From the IMG/VR virus record IMGVR_UViG_3300003690_000289, positions 1 to 23,546 of that record: a stretch of DNA of 23,546 nucleotides; one strand, 5' to 3'. This document shows positions 8,701 through 16,100 of the stretch, in pieces. Source of the stretch: a virus. Below the pieces are notes generated by a model. It was not told the origin of the DNA. It did no database searches and saw only the letters and a list, made by a program, of their open reading frames with translations. Position 1 is the stretch's first letter. Every line of letters starts with the position of its first letter. The translations under genes were made by a program, and so were the position numbers.

Positions 8701-9268
8701 TGGGCAGATTTCAGCACCCGTCGACGCAAGGACGGCCGCGGTGCAGGCCGCCCAGGACATGTTGGATGAGACCTCCACCGCGCTGATCGGCCTAGGCACG
8801 TTGTTCCCCCCCGGGCTTCTGCTGGGGGCGATCCTCAAGGGCATAGATCCGTCTTCGCTTGTCCCCGCCCCGCCATGGCCACCGCAGAAGGCCCCAGGTA
8901 AATATGTTGAGGATATAGAAGATGGGGCCCTGGGAGCCACCGGCGTCGATGGTTGGGTAGCTGCTTGGCGCCGCCAGAGGGGCCAAGGCCTTTTTGTTTT
9001 AGGGTGGAACCAATGGGATCAAGTATTAATGCGCAATTCTAAAAGTAGAATTAAAAAAATATTTAAGACTTATTATAACTCGGCCAACGGCATGGAAGAT
9101 ATATTATCGCAGATAAAAGGTAATGATCGCGCAAGCTGGACATGGGCCAAAAACCTTAAGTCCAGATTGAAGCCGTCCCCCGGCGCCGATTTGCTTCCCT
9201 GGTGGAAGAAAAGAAAGCTCCGTTCTAACCCGTTTGACGCCAAAGGGAATTTATGTGAAAAGAAATAA
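2783..9268 (+). CDS. Giant virion structural protein, probably baseplate/tail periphery, 2161 aa
   Basis: One uninterrupted 2161-codon frame, with AAAAGG at 2771-2776 before the ATG. The N-terminus has a DKTGDGIPD motif at residues 11-19, resembling calcium-binding DxDGDGxxD loops, followed by C21, C33 and C36. The rest is mixed: helical stretches (about residues 200-700 and 1500-1750), beta-rich stretches (about 1110-1230), and a beta-hairpin-like YVGFYHVNNGVYMEGEFHVP near residue 1776. Residues about 2000-2021 (ALIGLGTLFPPGLLLGAILK) form a hydrophobic patch inside a GC-rich DNA island. The C-terminus is basic (WWKKRKLRSNPF). I find no catalytic motif. Its position immediately before gp25- and gp6-like genes, with the gp25 start overlapping its stop, argues for a tail or baseplate part. 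I recall similar giants in environmental T4-like phages, without assigned function. It could alternatively be a fibre or internal scaffold. Confidence 0.85.
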   Translation: MAESKFLKWQDKTGDGIPDVCEDLVPPAQIDPCSVCKPNPGAIVPDWRTKDVTEPFINERECIYQIAVVTNRTSTGAENTSNETAAEEALQEIYELHASDAMGGLLTFYNKKDSAETRDTLIQGLYPDDYYLGPPHFIATTLQLLYSVPIAVLDSLPAADEEDEERDDDTPDPGTARTVSYEVTELFDKIMTVRKGLHLYNRYFKVSQFLEGTNIFFEDMEKVFNLEDYGDPGFGSARSGNIMADILPQLESFLNTKNIKMPGIGWPGFQDSATKLTFYFDKDYKITQLDVYTEGCGPNKPITYKKSVDTHLYPKSAFQQPTAMAYLVRLDEMIRDLTARSPLPWVEFLLKHTYPKLYVKDGSTIETGATAGSCIKNALMKEGKELGQDLLDEAFSLGDAIAYRFHRNLCYKDQEKVLEEGRELGFFTIADPESADFKSNLLAVAQERAFGEIDTTSAGLCLAVAQFGESEATPNLDNLWQQVVARMKMCGLMDMMTEAIQCLFKGMSLEEGLGMIIKAGLKGMGVQDFGAMFILLPPEKQAELNALVQQKLNSGDIFKETGALQARSDADTAAALEWNAADPNSPDLLPWNDQRYIERQETRGRSESAMRERRTLVQTLDSPGRGITVSGQPLNQDVVIEAYILALLDVYKGFYLELIDILNQFPGAELVKTLVAVFDCPIPPQGDSGGYDFIKSEIDLPYCLNINDIVLPRLENPFAWYPKNTDFVGLLMDAAKLAIQEMVTRMLMQIFLKICQTVSAAACKGLEVLGDLMQAPFSKDTLKEIVKETFCGPDSDDDTVNEALVELVASLGPGAIALADQQQALRFASDLSSATTRREFALAFDGRPNPTLLKIGMRLINTEYPDYKEGLSNEDDLAAFFKGIGAAMPLGARKQLQDYAAGLDEDEFVPANPNLCATPEQQEQFCEIRSALLGDRASDAQKARLCVFPEPNADLADILQTGVGETIAASLPPIVSQPGCDDGLLPFEPAVAIQTATSVLDNDLEMLKIDFLEDMLGNGPGKRNWGMLNLILSDTRGAPLSTHQRKKAWDFGWQQNYVDFYVESAGRIWDPYASLENQRGAYPTKVAEWLQYEINYGPLSDEGITSNNDFLGEYVYSTVTFKDKNFDGWMGNVNLLSLPDFGYNIKIDVDFEGENINWVALGRKKTPDATLEYRDNDSDQLSAPGGDNWGYGLDFEVFFADLEKTVTPAAVAEKGENATPTIHNVAGDNMRMKIYDVTKPSLAAAQIVAGSMSPTEAADFLEEAKDLLGTGENRELKYEFLSIDNTLDDIDTSPYVNFLSTFIQHSDYSPPVVLLREMIEQNGGSITLPDAQTFYESTLEGLLDSFANAIVDNDAAFAYGATLETLTDDDLEYVIDSGQIPGASGGTPYDEIWINDPEGLSRKIRNSDQILGISKYQWEVKQGTPGYESNRVFYLDPDKFGGSYKSPPLYIAPLHDKGWFGLLDVLFPEQGACKPTRTDLVDFGDIQAKINKTYQQIPEDERLKLDRDCAIEVPYNRILQRPAVAGLEGIITAAIRIYASTHFIKSLATFTTIKPDFKTNFSSIYASYIIEDMEESFKDAQSGAAEFFTLFKDEEFWYAFLEQAVQLYSRRVDGRQIKGDDSDSNADILDPPANVLKALYTINAMQEEYEIPDRQALKDAKDNNDAGEFQTLRGYKGDKNLEAIQATEEEAKLVLKELVKEQLQIMGEKFIENLGIIDLNPSIHDVAYYLLENLSEGSSLTIDGKEIKEEVSTNSALATSGEENYTNGNELVTADGENYVGFYHVNNGVYMEGEFHVPEDHGILTPVANQIIVPIGDVAPYESVTAMTKPFTIEKYIAVEGVKYAPSDAVALISLNAGSANISTVYPGTLTEVTDELGKVVGLKGELGVRYGVELSVNIDGVRTSIAETEIDVLDLPINKFTSIDANSKILLCLINQLKDEDKFKLVYKYIFSLPKIVSTLAIYNDMAFLPSIGQISAPVDARTAAVQAAQDMLDETSTALIGLGTLFPPGLLLGAILKGIDPSSLVPAPPWPPQKAPGKYVEDIEDGALGATGVDGWVAAWRRQRGQGLFVLGWNQWDQVLMRNSKSRIKKIFKTYYNSANGMEDILSQIKGNDRASWTWAKNLKSRLKPSPGADLLPWWKKRKLRSNPFDAKGNLCEKK
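8701..8910 (+). other. GC-rich island inside the 2161-aa gene
   Basis: Counting by hand, 8701-8760, 8761-8820 and 8821-8880 contain 41, 39 and 41 G/C of 60 (65-68%), while 8641-8700 contains 20 of 60 (33%). The composition falls again after about 8940. The frame stays open and encodes residues about 1980-2039, ending in a Pro-rich run (VPAPPWPPQKAPG). Such a sharp, in-frame change suggests a segment acquired by recombination or a fast-evolving linker. Confidence 0.7.
9243..9248 (+). promoter_or_regulatory. Shine-Dalgarno for the gp25-like gene
   Basis: AAGGGA at 9243-9248 lies six bases before GTG 9255. It favours this non-ATG start over the in-frame TTG at 9234 and over the later ATG codons at 9309 and 9312. 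Confidence 0.6.
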
Positions 9269-9623
9269 ATTTATTCCTATTTATAAAAGAAGCCAGGAAA
9301 ATGGCTATATGATGATCAAGTCAATGTCACCTATGATAAGGCAAAATTTAAAAATGCTTCTATTAACAAATCCCGGTGAACGAATTATGGTACCGGCCTT
9401 CGGAGTGGGCATGCGTACATATTTATTTGAGAATTTTGATGAAACTACCTATGCCAAAATACGCGCGAGAGTAAAGAGCCAAGCTAAGATTTTTATGCCC
9501 TATATTACCATTAATAATATACAGTTTATTCCGGAAGATATGGATAATGGGAAGCTATCTCTAATAATTAAATACGTAGTACCCTCTTTAAGGTCGCAAG
9601 ATGTATTTAAATTTAATGTCTAG
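9255..9623 (+). CDS. 25: Baseplate wedge protein, T4 gp25-like
   Basis: About 122 residues, close to T4 gp25 (132 aa). The family core is clear: SPMIRQNLKMLLLTNPGERI followed by MVPAFGVGMRTYLFEN, matching the conserved LLT-PGER...P-FG-G pattern. In T4 and other contractile systems gp25/TssE-type proteins sit in the baseplate wedge and nucleate the sheath. The start is probably GTG at 9255, six bases after AAGGGA; an in-frame TTG at 9234 would add seven residues. Either way the start lies inside the end of the 2161-aa gene (overlap 14 bases from 9255), implying coupled translation. The next gene is gp6-like, the same order as 25-6 in T4. The family assignment is firm; the exact start is less certain. 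Confidence 0.93.
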   Translation: MKRNKFIPIYKRSQENGYMMIKSMSPMIRQNLKMLLLTNPGERIMVPAFGVGMRTYLFENFDETTYAKIRARVKSQAKIFMPYITINNIQFIPEDMDNGKLSLIIKYVVPSLRSQDVFKFNV

Positions 9624-9636
9624 ATGAGGATTATGA

Positions 9637-11433
9637 ATGCCAGATGAACAGAAAAAGATTTTACCGATAGATTATACCCATAGGGAATTTGAGAGTATTA
9701 GAAGCGATCTTCAAGGTATCGCCGAGCGATTGTATCCCGATACCTTTAAAGATTTTTCTGAAGCTTCTTTTGGTTCTTTGATGCTCGATGCAGTCGCATA
9801 TGTAGGGGATCAACTTTCATTTTATTTAGATTATAATATTAATGAATGTTTTCTGGATACCGCTTATCAGTTTGATAATGTGGTACGACACGGTAGAATT
9901 TTAGGTTATAAATCTCCCGGTAGACCGTCAACTTATGGCAAAGTGGCTTTATATGTGATGGTTCCGGCATCTTCGACGGGTATTGGTCCTGATTCGGCAT
10001 ATACACCTCTATTAAAAAAAGCCACATCATTTTCGTCCCAAACGGGCCTTAAGTATATGTTATTGGAAAATGTGGATTTTGGAAATCCTAAAAATACTAT
10101 AATTGTTGCGCGCGTCGATGAAGCGACTGGTGCCCCCACATGGTATGCGATAAAAGCATATGGAACCGTCGTCTCGGGATATTTTTCACAGCAAACAATA
10201 ACTGTCGGAGATTATCAGAGATATAAGAAAGCACGGCTTTCAAATGCTAATATTTCTGAAATTATATCTGTAATCGATTCTCAAGGCCATGAATATTTTG
10301 AAGTAGATTATTTGGCACAAGATATGGTTTATAAAGAGTTGCCTAACAAAAATTTTAAAAACGATAATGTTCCCTCTGTTATTAAGCCGTATTTGGTTTC
10401 AAGAAAGTTTACTCTGGAAAAAGATTCCCGAGGTCCGTATCTGCAGTTTGGAAGCGGCAAAGCCGGCGAATCTAATGTGGTGGCCGATCCTCAATCGGTT
10501 GCCATTGATTTGTTCGGGAAAGATTATGTAACAGACACCACCTTCGATCCCACGCGACTGTCTAAAAATGAAAATTTGGGGATAGTCCCTTCTAATACAA
10601 CCTTAACAGTGGCATTCAGAGGATCGAATCCCGCAAATTCTAATATTGGAGTTGGGGTTTTGAATCAAATAAATCTCACTAAATTTGAATTTAAGGATAT
10701 TCAGTCTTTAAATAATGTTGTTGTAGGGGAAGTCAAGCGCTCTTTAGAAGTCAACAATGAAGAGCCGATTGTGGGAAGTGTGGCCTATCCCAATTCTACC
10801 GAAGTTAAAAGAAGGATTTATGACACATTCCCCACACAAAATCGTGCCGTTACTCAGGCTGATTATGAAAATATTTCTTATAGAATGCCGGCCAAATTTG
10901 GCTCCCTCAAGAGAATTAGCGTCCAGCGCGATCCTGATTCTCTTAAAAGAAATTTAAACATGTATGTGCTGTCCGTGAATGAAAGAGAAGAATTAATAGC
11001 CACCAACACAACTATTAAAAACAATCTTAAAACATGGCTCAATAACTATCGCATGATGAATGACACTATCGACATTTTAGATCCTTATATTATCAATATC
11101 GGAATCAATTTTATTATTAAAGCTGATATCGGCGCCGATAAATATGTGGTGTTAAATACCGCAATTGAAGCATTAAAGCAAAAATATAGAACTCATTTTT
11201 ATATTGGAGAGCCTCTCTATATTAGTGATATTTATCAAGAATTAAAGAAAACTACAGGCGTCTTAGATGTATTAAAAGTAAAACTTACTAATCCTCAAGG
11301 GACCAATTATTCGAGTACCAAAATAAACATTGATCAAAATATCTCCCCAGATGGGACTTATTTGATTGCTCCCAAGAATGCAATTTTAGAATTGAAGTTC
11401 CCTGCCACTGATATCAAAGGAAAGTGTAAGTAA
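9637..11433 (+). CDS. 6: Baseplate wedge protein, T4 gp6 / baseplate J-like
   Basis: This encodes 598 residues (T4 gp6 is 660). The N-terminus is diagnostic of gp6-like proteins: IDYTHREFESIRSDLQ, then LDAVAYVGDQLSFYLDYNIN and ECFLDTAYQFDNVVRHGRIL. A beta-rich middle follows, then the baseplate J-type region (NRAVTQADYENISYRMP at about 408-424) and a C-terminal region with YIGEPLYISDIYQELKKTTG near 527-546. Known family role: gp6 dimers form the iris ring that links baseplate wedges around the hub. AGGA at 9627-9630 is six bases before the ATG, and the gene starts 14 bases after the gp25-like stop. The stop overlaps the next ATG as TAATG. Confidence 0.93.
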   Translation: MPDEQKKILPIDYTHREFESIRSDLQGIAERLYPDTFKDFSEASFGSLMLDAVAYVGDQLSFYLDYNINECFLDTAYQFDNVVRHGRILGYKSPGRPSTYGKVALYVMVPASSTGIGPDSAYTPLLKKATSFSSQTGLKYMLLENVDFGNPKNTIIVARVDEATGAPTWYAIKAYGTVVSGYFSQQTITVGDYQRYKKARLSNANISEIISVIDSQGHEYFEVDYLAQDMVYKELPNKNFKNDNVPSVIKPYLVSRKFTLEKDSRGPYLQFGSGKAGESNVVADPQSVAIDLFGKDYVTDTTFDPTRLSKNENLGIVPSNTTLTVAFRGSNPANSNIGVGVLNQINLTKFEFKDIQSLNNVVVGEVKRSLEVNNEEPIVGSVAYPNSTEVKRRIYDTFPTQNRAVTQADYENISYRMPAKFGSLKRISVQRDPDSLKRNLNMYVLSVNEREELIATNTTIKNNLKTWLNNYRMMNDTIDILDPYIINIGINFIIKADIGADKYVVLNTAIEALKQKYRTHFYIGEPLYISDIYQELKKTTGVLDVLKVKLTNPQGTNYSSTKINIDQNISPDGTYLIAPKNAILELKFPATDIKGKCK

Positions 11434-13034
11434 TGGCATTAAAGCGATATACAGCGAGCGCTGATACAACGATTGTAAATGCTTATCAGCCCAACCTGCG
11501 CACTCGCGGCACAGGCGCAAATATGGGCGCCGCAGACGTTCTAGAAACGTTTTCTATCTATGGGCGCCAGTCTACCAGTTCCGCCGAGTTGTCCCGAATT
11601 CTTGTTAAATTTCCTGTTGCTTCTATCTCAACCGACAGAACAAACACAGTTATCCCGGGCTCAGGCTCCGTAAGTTTTTATTTGCGAATGTTTAATGCGG
11701 CCAATTCTAAGACAGCGCCTTCGGGAGCTTTTTCTTATACCGTCGAACCTTTATCCAGAGACTGGCAAGAAGGCTACGGACTCGATTTGGAGGGTTATAA
11801 AGATATAACTAAGGGTAACATTGGCGCCAACTGGATGAGCAGCAGCGATTCAACTGCATGGTCAAAGACCGGCGGTGATTATATCAGTACAGCAAACGCA
11901 GCCTATCCATATCGCTGGTATAATGTTGATGCCAGCACGGGAATAAGCAATCTAGAAGTTGATGTCACACAATTGGTAGAATTATGGATAGCCGGGACTT
12001 TAGATAATTATGGCGTTGGAGTACATTTATCGGGCGCATACGAGGCCTATTATAATAGTGCCGATGAGGGAACATACGATGGCTACAACAACGATCTAAC
12101 AGGCGCCACAACTTCATATTATACAAAGAGGTTTTTTGCTCGCGGATCTCAGTTTTTCTTTAAGCGTCCCACTCTGGAAGCGCGCTGGGATTCCACTAAT
12201 AAGGATGATCGAGGCGATCTCTATTATAGTAGTTCTTTGGCTGGAGTAAACGAAAACCTTAATACCATTTATCTTTACAACTATCTCCGCGGCCAGTTAA
12301 CCGACATTCCCGGCTCCTCAACTGGCGCGATTTACGTCAGCCTATACTCTGGTTCTGCCGACAACACAGAACCTTCTGGTAGCGCGCTGGCGCTCCCCAC
12401 CACGCTTCCGCGCACTACAGTTGAAGCTGAAAATCCCTATGTGGTTACTGGCGGGTGGATTTCAACGGGGATTTATACAGCCTCTTTTGCTGTAACATCC
12501 GCGGCCGCCCCCCTCACTAAACTTTTTGACGTATGGCATGGCGGCATTGGCACAGGTACCCCGGGGAGTACGAATGCTAGCACAGAATATGTGACAGCAT
12601 CTATTGTGCCGTTGCACTTTAGTTCGTCACAAGCGGTACAGAAATCGCATTATTATATGAATATTACCAACTTAGAGGAAAGATATTCCCCTACGGAAAC
12701 TGCTCGTTTTAACCTTTATGTCCGACATAAAAACTGGTCCCCCACTATTTACACTAAAGCCAATTCGTCCATAGAAAACCTTTCTATTTTAAGCGCATCT
12801 TATAGAGTGTTTAGGGTATTAGACGGCTATAACGCAGTTTCCTATGGAACAGGAAGCGATAAACATACAGAAATGTCTTATGATATTTCTGGGAATTATT
12901 TTGATTTTGATATGCGTCTCTTAGAGCCGGGATATACATATGCATTTAAATTTGCATTTTACGAGAATGGAATCAATTCTTGGCTCGAACAGCCGTCTAT
13001 GTTTAAGTTTCGAGTAGCAGATAATGAGTATTAA
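11433..13034 (+). CDS. Beta-rich virion protein with DNRLRE-like N-terminus, 533 aa
   Basis: The N-terminus (residues 1 to about 190) reads like a DNRLRE/CBM96-type beta-sandwich: an ADTTIVNAY strand, then RILVKFPV, then VDVTQLVELWIAG, the usual order of a hydrolysable-looking but non-enzymatic adhesive fold. The rest is Ser/Thr/Tyr/Gly-rich and beta-like, ending with LLEPGYTYAFKFAFYENGIN. There is no signal peptide or catalytic motif. AGGA at 11418-11421 lies 11 bases before the ATG, and the ATG shares a base with the previous stop. Position after gp6 suggests a baseplate-peripheral or fibre-connecting role; this is inference. I recall similar proteins in environmental T4-like phages just upstream of a LamG giant. 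Confidence 0.82.
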   Translation: MALKRYTASADTTIVNAYQPNLRTRGTGANMGAADVLETFSIYGRQSTSSAELSRILVKFPVASISTDRTNTVIPGSGSVSFYLRMFNAANSKTAPSGAFSYTVEPLSRDWQEGYGLDLEGYKDITKGNIGANWMSSSDSTAWSKTGGDYISTANAAYPYRWYNVDASTGISNLEVDVTQLVELWIAGTLDNYGVGVHLSGAYEAYYNSADEGTYDGYNNDLTGATTSYYTKRFFARGSQFFFKRPTLEARWDSTNKDDRGDLYYSSSLAGVNENLNTIYLYNYLRGQLTDIPGSSTGAIYVSLYSGSADNTEPSGSALALPTTLPRTTVEAENPYVVTGGWISTGIYTASFAVTSAAAPLTKLFDVWHGGIGTGTPGSTNASTEYVTASIVPLHFSSSQAVQKSHYYMNITNLEERYSPTETARFNLYVRHKNWSPTIYTKANSSIENLSILSASYRVFRVLDGYNAVSYGTGSDKHTEMSYDISGNYFDFDMRLLEPGYTYAFKFAFYENGINSWLEQPSMFKFRVADNEY

Positions 13035-13149
13035 AAAGTTATTCCAATCTACTGAAAAAAACAGAAACTATCTTTCAGACACAACTCAACAAGAAGCTTT
13101 CAAAAGCATTGAGTCTGCAGATAATTTAGAGCAGATCATCGTTTGCTAG
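13024..13149 (+). CDS. N-terminal 41-codon piece of the LamG giant, cut off by a frame break
   Basis: ATG 13024 lies inside the end of the previous gene, overlapping its stop by 11 bases in the same style as the other junctions here. It encodes MSIKKLFQSTEKNRNYLSD and continues to SADNLEQIIVC before TAG 13147-13149. The downstream giant frame has no start codon before ATG 13316, yet is plainly coding from about 13130. The simplest reading is that this is the true N-terminus of the giant, separated by a +1 frame change. From memory, related proteins begin similarly and have about 20 extra residues between this piece and FARFGSAYLYYK, so a local deletion is likely. A stand-alone 41-aa peptide is less likely. 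Confidence 0.65.
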   Translation: MSIKKLFQSTEKNRNYLSDTTQQEAFKSIESADNLEQIIVC

Positions 13150-16100
13150 GTTCGGTTCAGCTTATCTCTATTACAAGTCGTCGCTTGAAAGAGTCTTAGA
13201 GTTCTATCCCTACGATGGTTCCGACGCAGAAAAGAACGCATACCATAACAAATCTTTACCGATAGACAAATATATCTACGACAATCTCTATCCGAGAACC
13301 ACCGGATATATATCGATGAGCGCCGGAGGCTGGGGCACACAATCCTCTATCTCGGGCGGCTATGGTGTCCCGGCAACCGAAGAGTACATTACTTTCTTTG
13401 GTGGCCCTGGTACGGGCTCATTCGCTTCAGGCAGCAACGTCATGGGTATGCTCCCCGATGAATCTACAAGTCAGTTCCAGTATTCTAATATTTATGATAC
13501 CGACATCTACACCAACGCCGGATTGCCCTCTGATTACGCGTCAGGCTCCCGTGAGTCCAACTTAAAATCTGATTTTGATACTGGAGTCACTGTAGAATTT
13601 TGGCTCCAGACGGGATCCCTGGGCGGGGATGCTGACACTCAAAAACAAGTTGTCTTTGATATGTGGAATACTGAACTGTCATCAAGCGCTGATTATGGAC
13701 GCATTACTATTGAGTTGACAGGTGGTATGCGCGGAACAAGCACTCTTGGATGGACCGATTCTCCATTCTTGTTGACGGTTCAATCAGGAAACCTCTTTTA
13801 CAATCCAGACTCTCCCGGAACATTTCAGCAAAAGATTGGCTTAGGGATCACTACGGCGTCTTTGGGAGAATGGCACCATTATGCTATCACCATTTATAAT
13901 TCCGGCTCGGAACTAAGAACCGACTTTTATGTCGACGGAAGGCTAAATGATACAGCGCTCGGACCTGCAGCCACTGCAGTAGATGCAATCGATACCACCG
14001 GTGTGAAAGCCGCGACCACTGATAGCGCGTTTTCATTTACTATTCCAACTTCCGCCGGCGGAGAAAATGGCGCGACAACAATAGATCTGGACTACAGCGC
14101 GACTACCGCTCCAACAGCAGATGCCAGCTCAATTGGTATTGGCTTTAACGATAAAACAGACGCTGAAATTGCCACACTCATTATTAATGCTATTAATGGA
14201 GTTGCCACTACAAATATTGTCTTTGCAACGTCCGGAAATGGACAATCTGGCTATGATGCCGGCATTACAGCTACACAAGGCTCAAGCGATACTCAAATTA
14301 CACTCACAGTGGACAAAGCCGGCACATCTGGTAATCTTAGCACTGCTCTTGCAGACACTCTCGGTACGTCTCTGGTTGATGTCGCAGATTTTACTGGCGG
14401 AAAAGGTTTCCAGGTTTCATCTCTGGAAGAACTAACTTCCAAGAATATGATGGGGCGTTTAGGAGCCTTACAATATGCTCCTTCGGGCACCATGGCGAAG
14501 CCGTCGTGCACCGACTTGGATGGCGCAGGAAAGCTTTCTGGCTCGCTCGATGAATTCCGATTCTGGAAAGAAAAGCGCAGCGCCCAAGATATCGGCCGCT
14601 ATTGGTTTACACAAGTTGGCGGCGGTGTCAATACTGATTTAGCAAATGCATCTCTTGGAGTTTACTACAAGTTTAATGAAGGTATTACAACTAATGCTTC
14701 TACTGATAGTATCGTACTCGACTACGGTGGTCGTATTTGTAATGGTATCTGGACTGGTTATACTTCCACTTCTAGAAACACTGGTTCGGCTATAGTTTCT
14801 GCCAGCGCAGCCACCAAGGAATATCGCGATCCGATTATTCACAGCGACCATCCGAGCGTTATTACTCTTAAATCAGATTTATTGGCGACAGGATCCTATC
14901 ACGATAATACTAATGCTACGATGTTTGTTAAAAATGCTCCGGGATGGGTATTAGAATTAAATGACGATACTGAATCTGAAAATGATGATTTAAGAAAGCT
15001 TTCGCATATTGTTGGAACTTATTTCGATCAATTGTTTCTCCAGATTCAAGCATTGCCGAAGATTGTGGGCTCAACTTATCCCAGCAGTTCGCACAAGCCG
15101 CTACCCTTCGCACAACATTTACCGCAGTCGCTAGGTCTCTATACTCCCGAATTGTTTATCGATGCAACAGTGATGGAGAAGTTTACAAATCGTAATGACT
15201 TCATGCTCTTTGAAAACGATTTGACCGAGACCAAGAACTTAATTTACACAAACCTTTATAATAACCTCGCTCACATCTATAAGAACAAGGGTACCGAAAA
15301 AGCTGTCCGCAATGTATTAAGGTGTTTCAATGTTGATGAAAAGCTCCTGAGACTTAAGACTTATTCCACCAACACCACTTTCGAGCTAAAGAATAACCTT
15401 CAGCAAACAACTGTAAACAAAACATTCCTTAATTTCCACAATACCGGAAGTCTTGGCGCGGTTGTATATCAGAGAATAAGCTCTTCTAACCCCAATGCTA
15501 TTGGTTATATTTCTGGGAGTGGATATACTGCAGGCCCCACGCGCCACGGCTATGAAAATCGATATGGATTTACAGTCGAAGCTGATGTAACATTCCCAAG
15601 ATACACTGAAAAAAGTACAATCAACAGAGGTTTTGTAACTTCTTCGCTGTTCGGAATGTATACAGTTAATACCGGTAGCACATTTGGGCCCCCCAATGAA
15701 GATGATTCGCCCGGTCCCCGACCGGGGTATTTGGACGGAACTATTACTACTTTCGCGACGGGTGGTGTTACTGGGGATCCCCTCGCGATATTTGATCCCG
15801 CAAACTTCCAAGTATATGCATGCCGGCACTCCCCGGATTCTGACAACGTTTACTTCAAACTGGCATCGACCAATCATCCCCACCCATTCCGCGGAGACAT
15901 CGCAGAAGGCCTAACTAGTTCTATATTCCCTGACGTTTATGATAATAGTCGCTGGCAACTGTCAGTTCGTGTTCGACCACAAACCACAGGAACAGGCTCT
16001 ATCTATCCGATGGCCGGCTGGGTATCCGGCTCCACTGCAGCCACAGATTACAATTATGAAGTGATCTTCCGCGGATTGAACACTTATTTGGGCGAGATCC

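Noticed and set aside
8780-8845. Hydrophobic segment as a true membrane helix
   Set aside because: It is interrupted by two prolines and several glycines and sits in a protein that otherwise looks soluble and virion-type, so I noted it only as a hydrophobic patch.
13130-13150. Programmed +1 frameshifting as the sole explanation of the frame break
   Set aside because: GTT-TGC-TAG is not a well-known +1 slip site, and a missing protein block is suspected, so I kept it only as one alternative.
13362-13565. Small + strand frames within the LamG giant (also near 14121, 17104, 20412 and 22698)
   Set aside because: They are alternative frames of a continuous coding region whose own frame gives coherent domains.
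15386-15883. 165-codon open frame on the - strand under the LamG giant
   Set aside because: It is antisense to clearly coding sequence and has low-complexity, non-protein-like composition; no start signal is seen.
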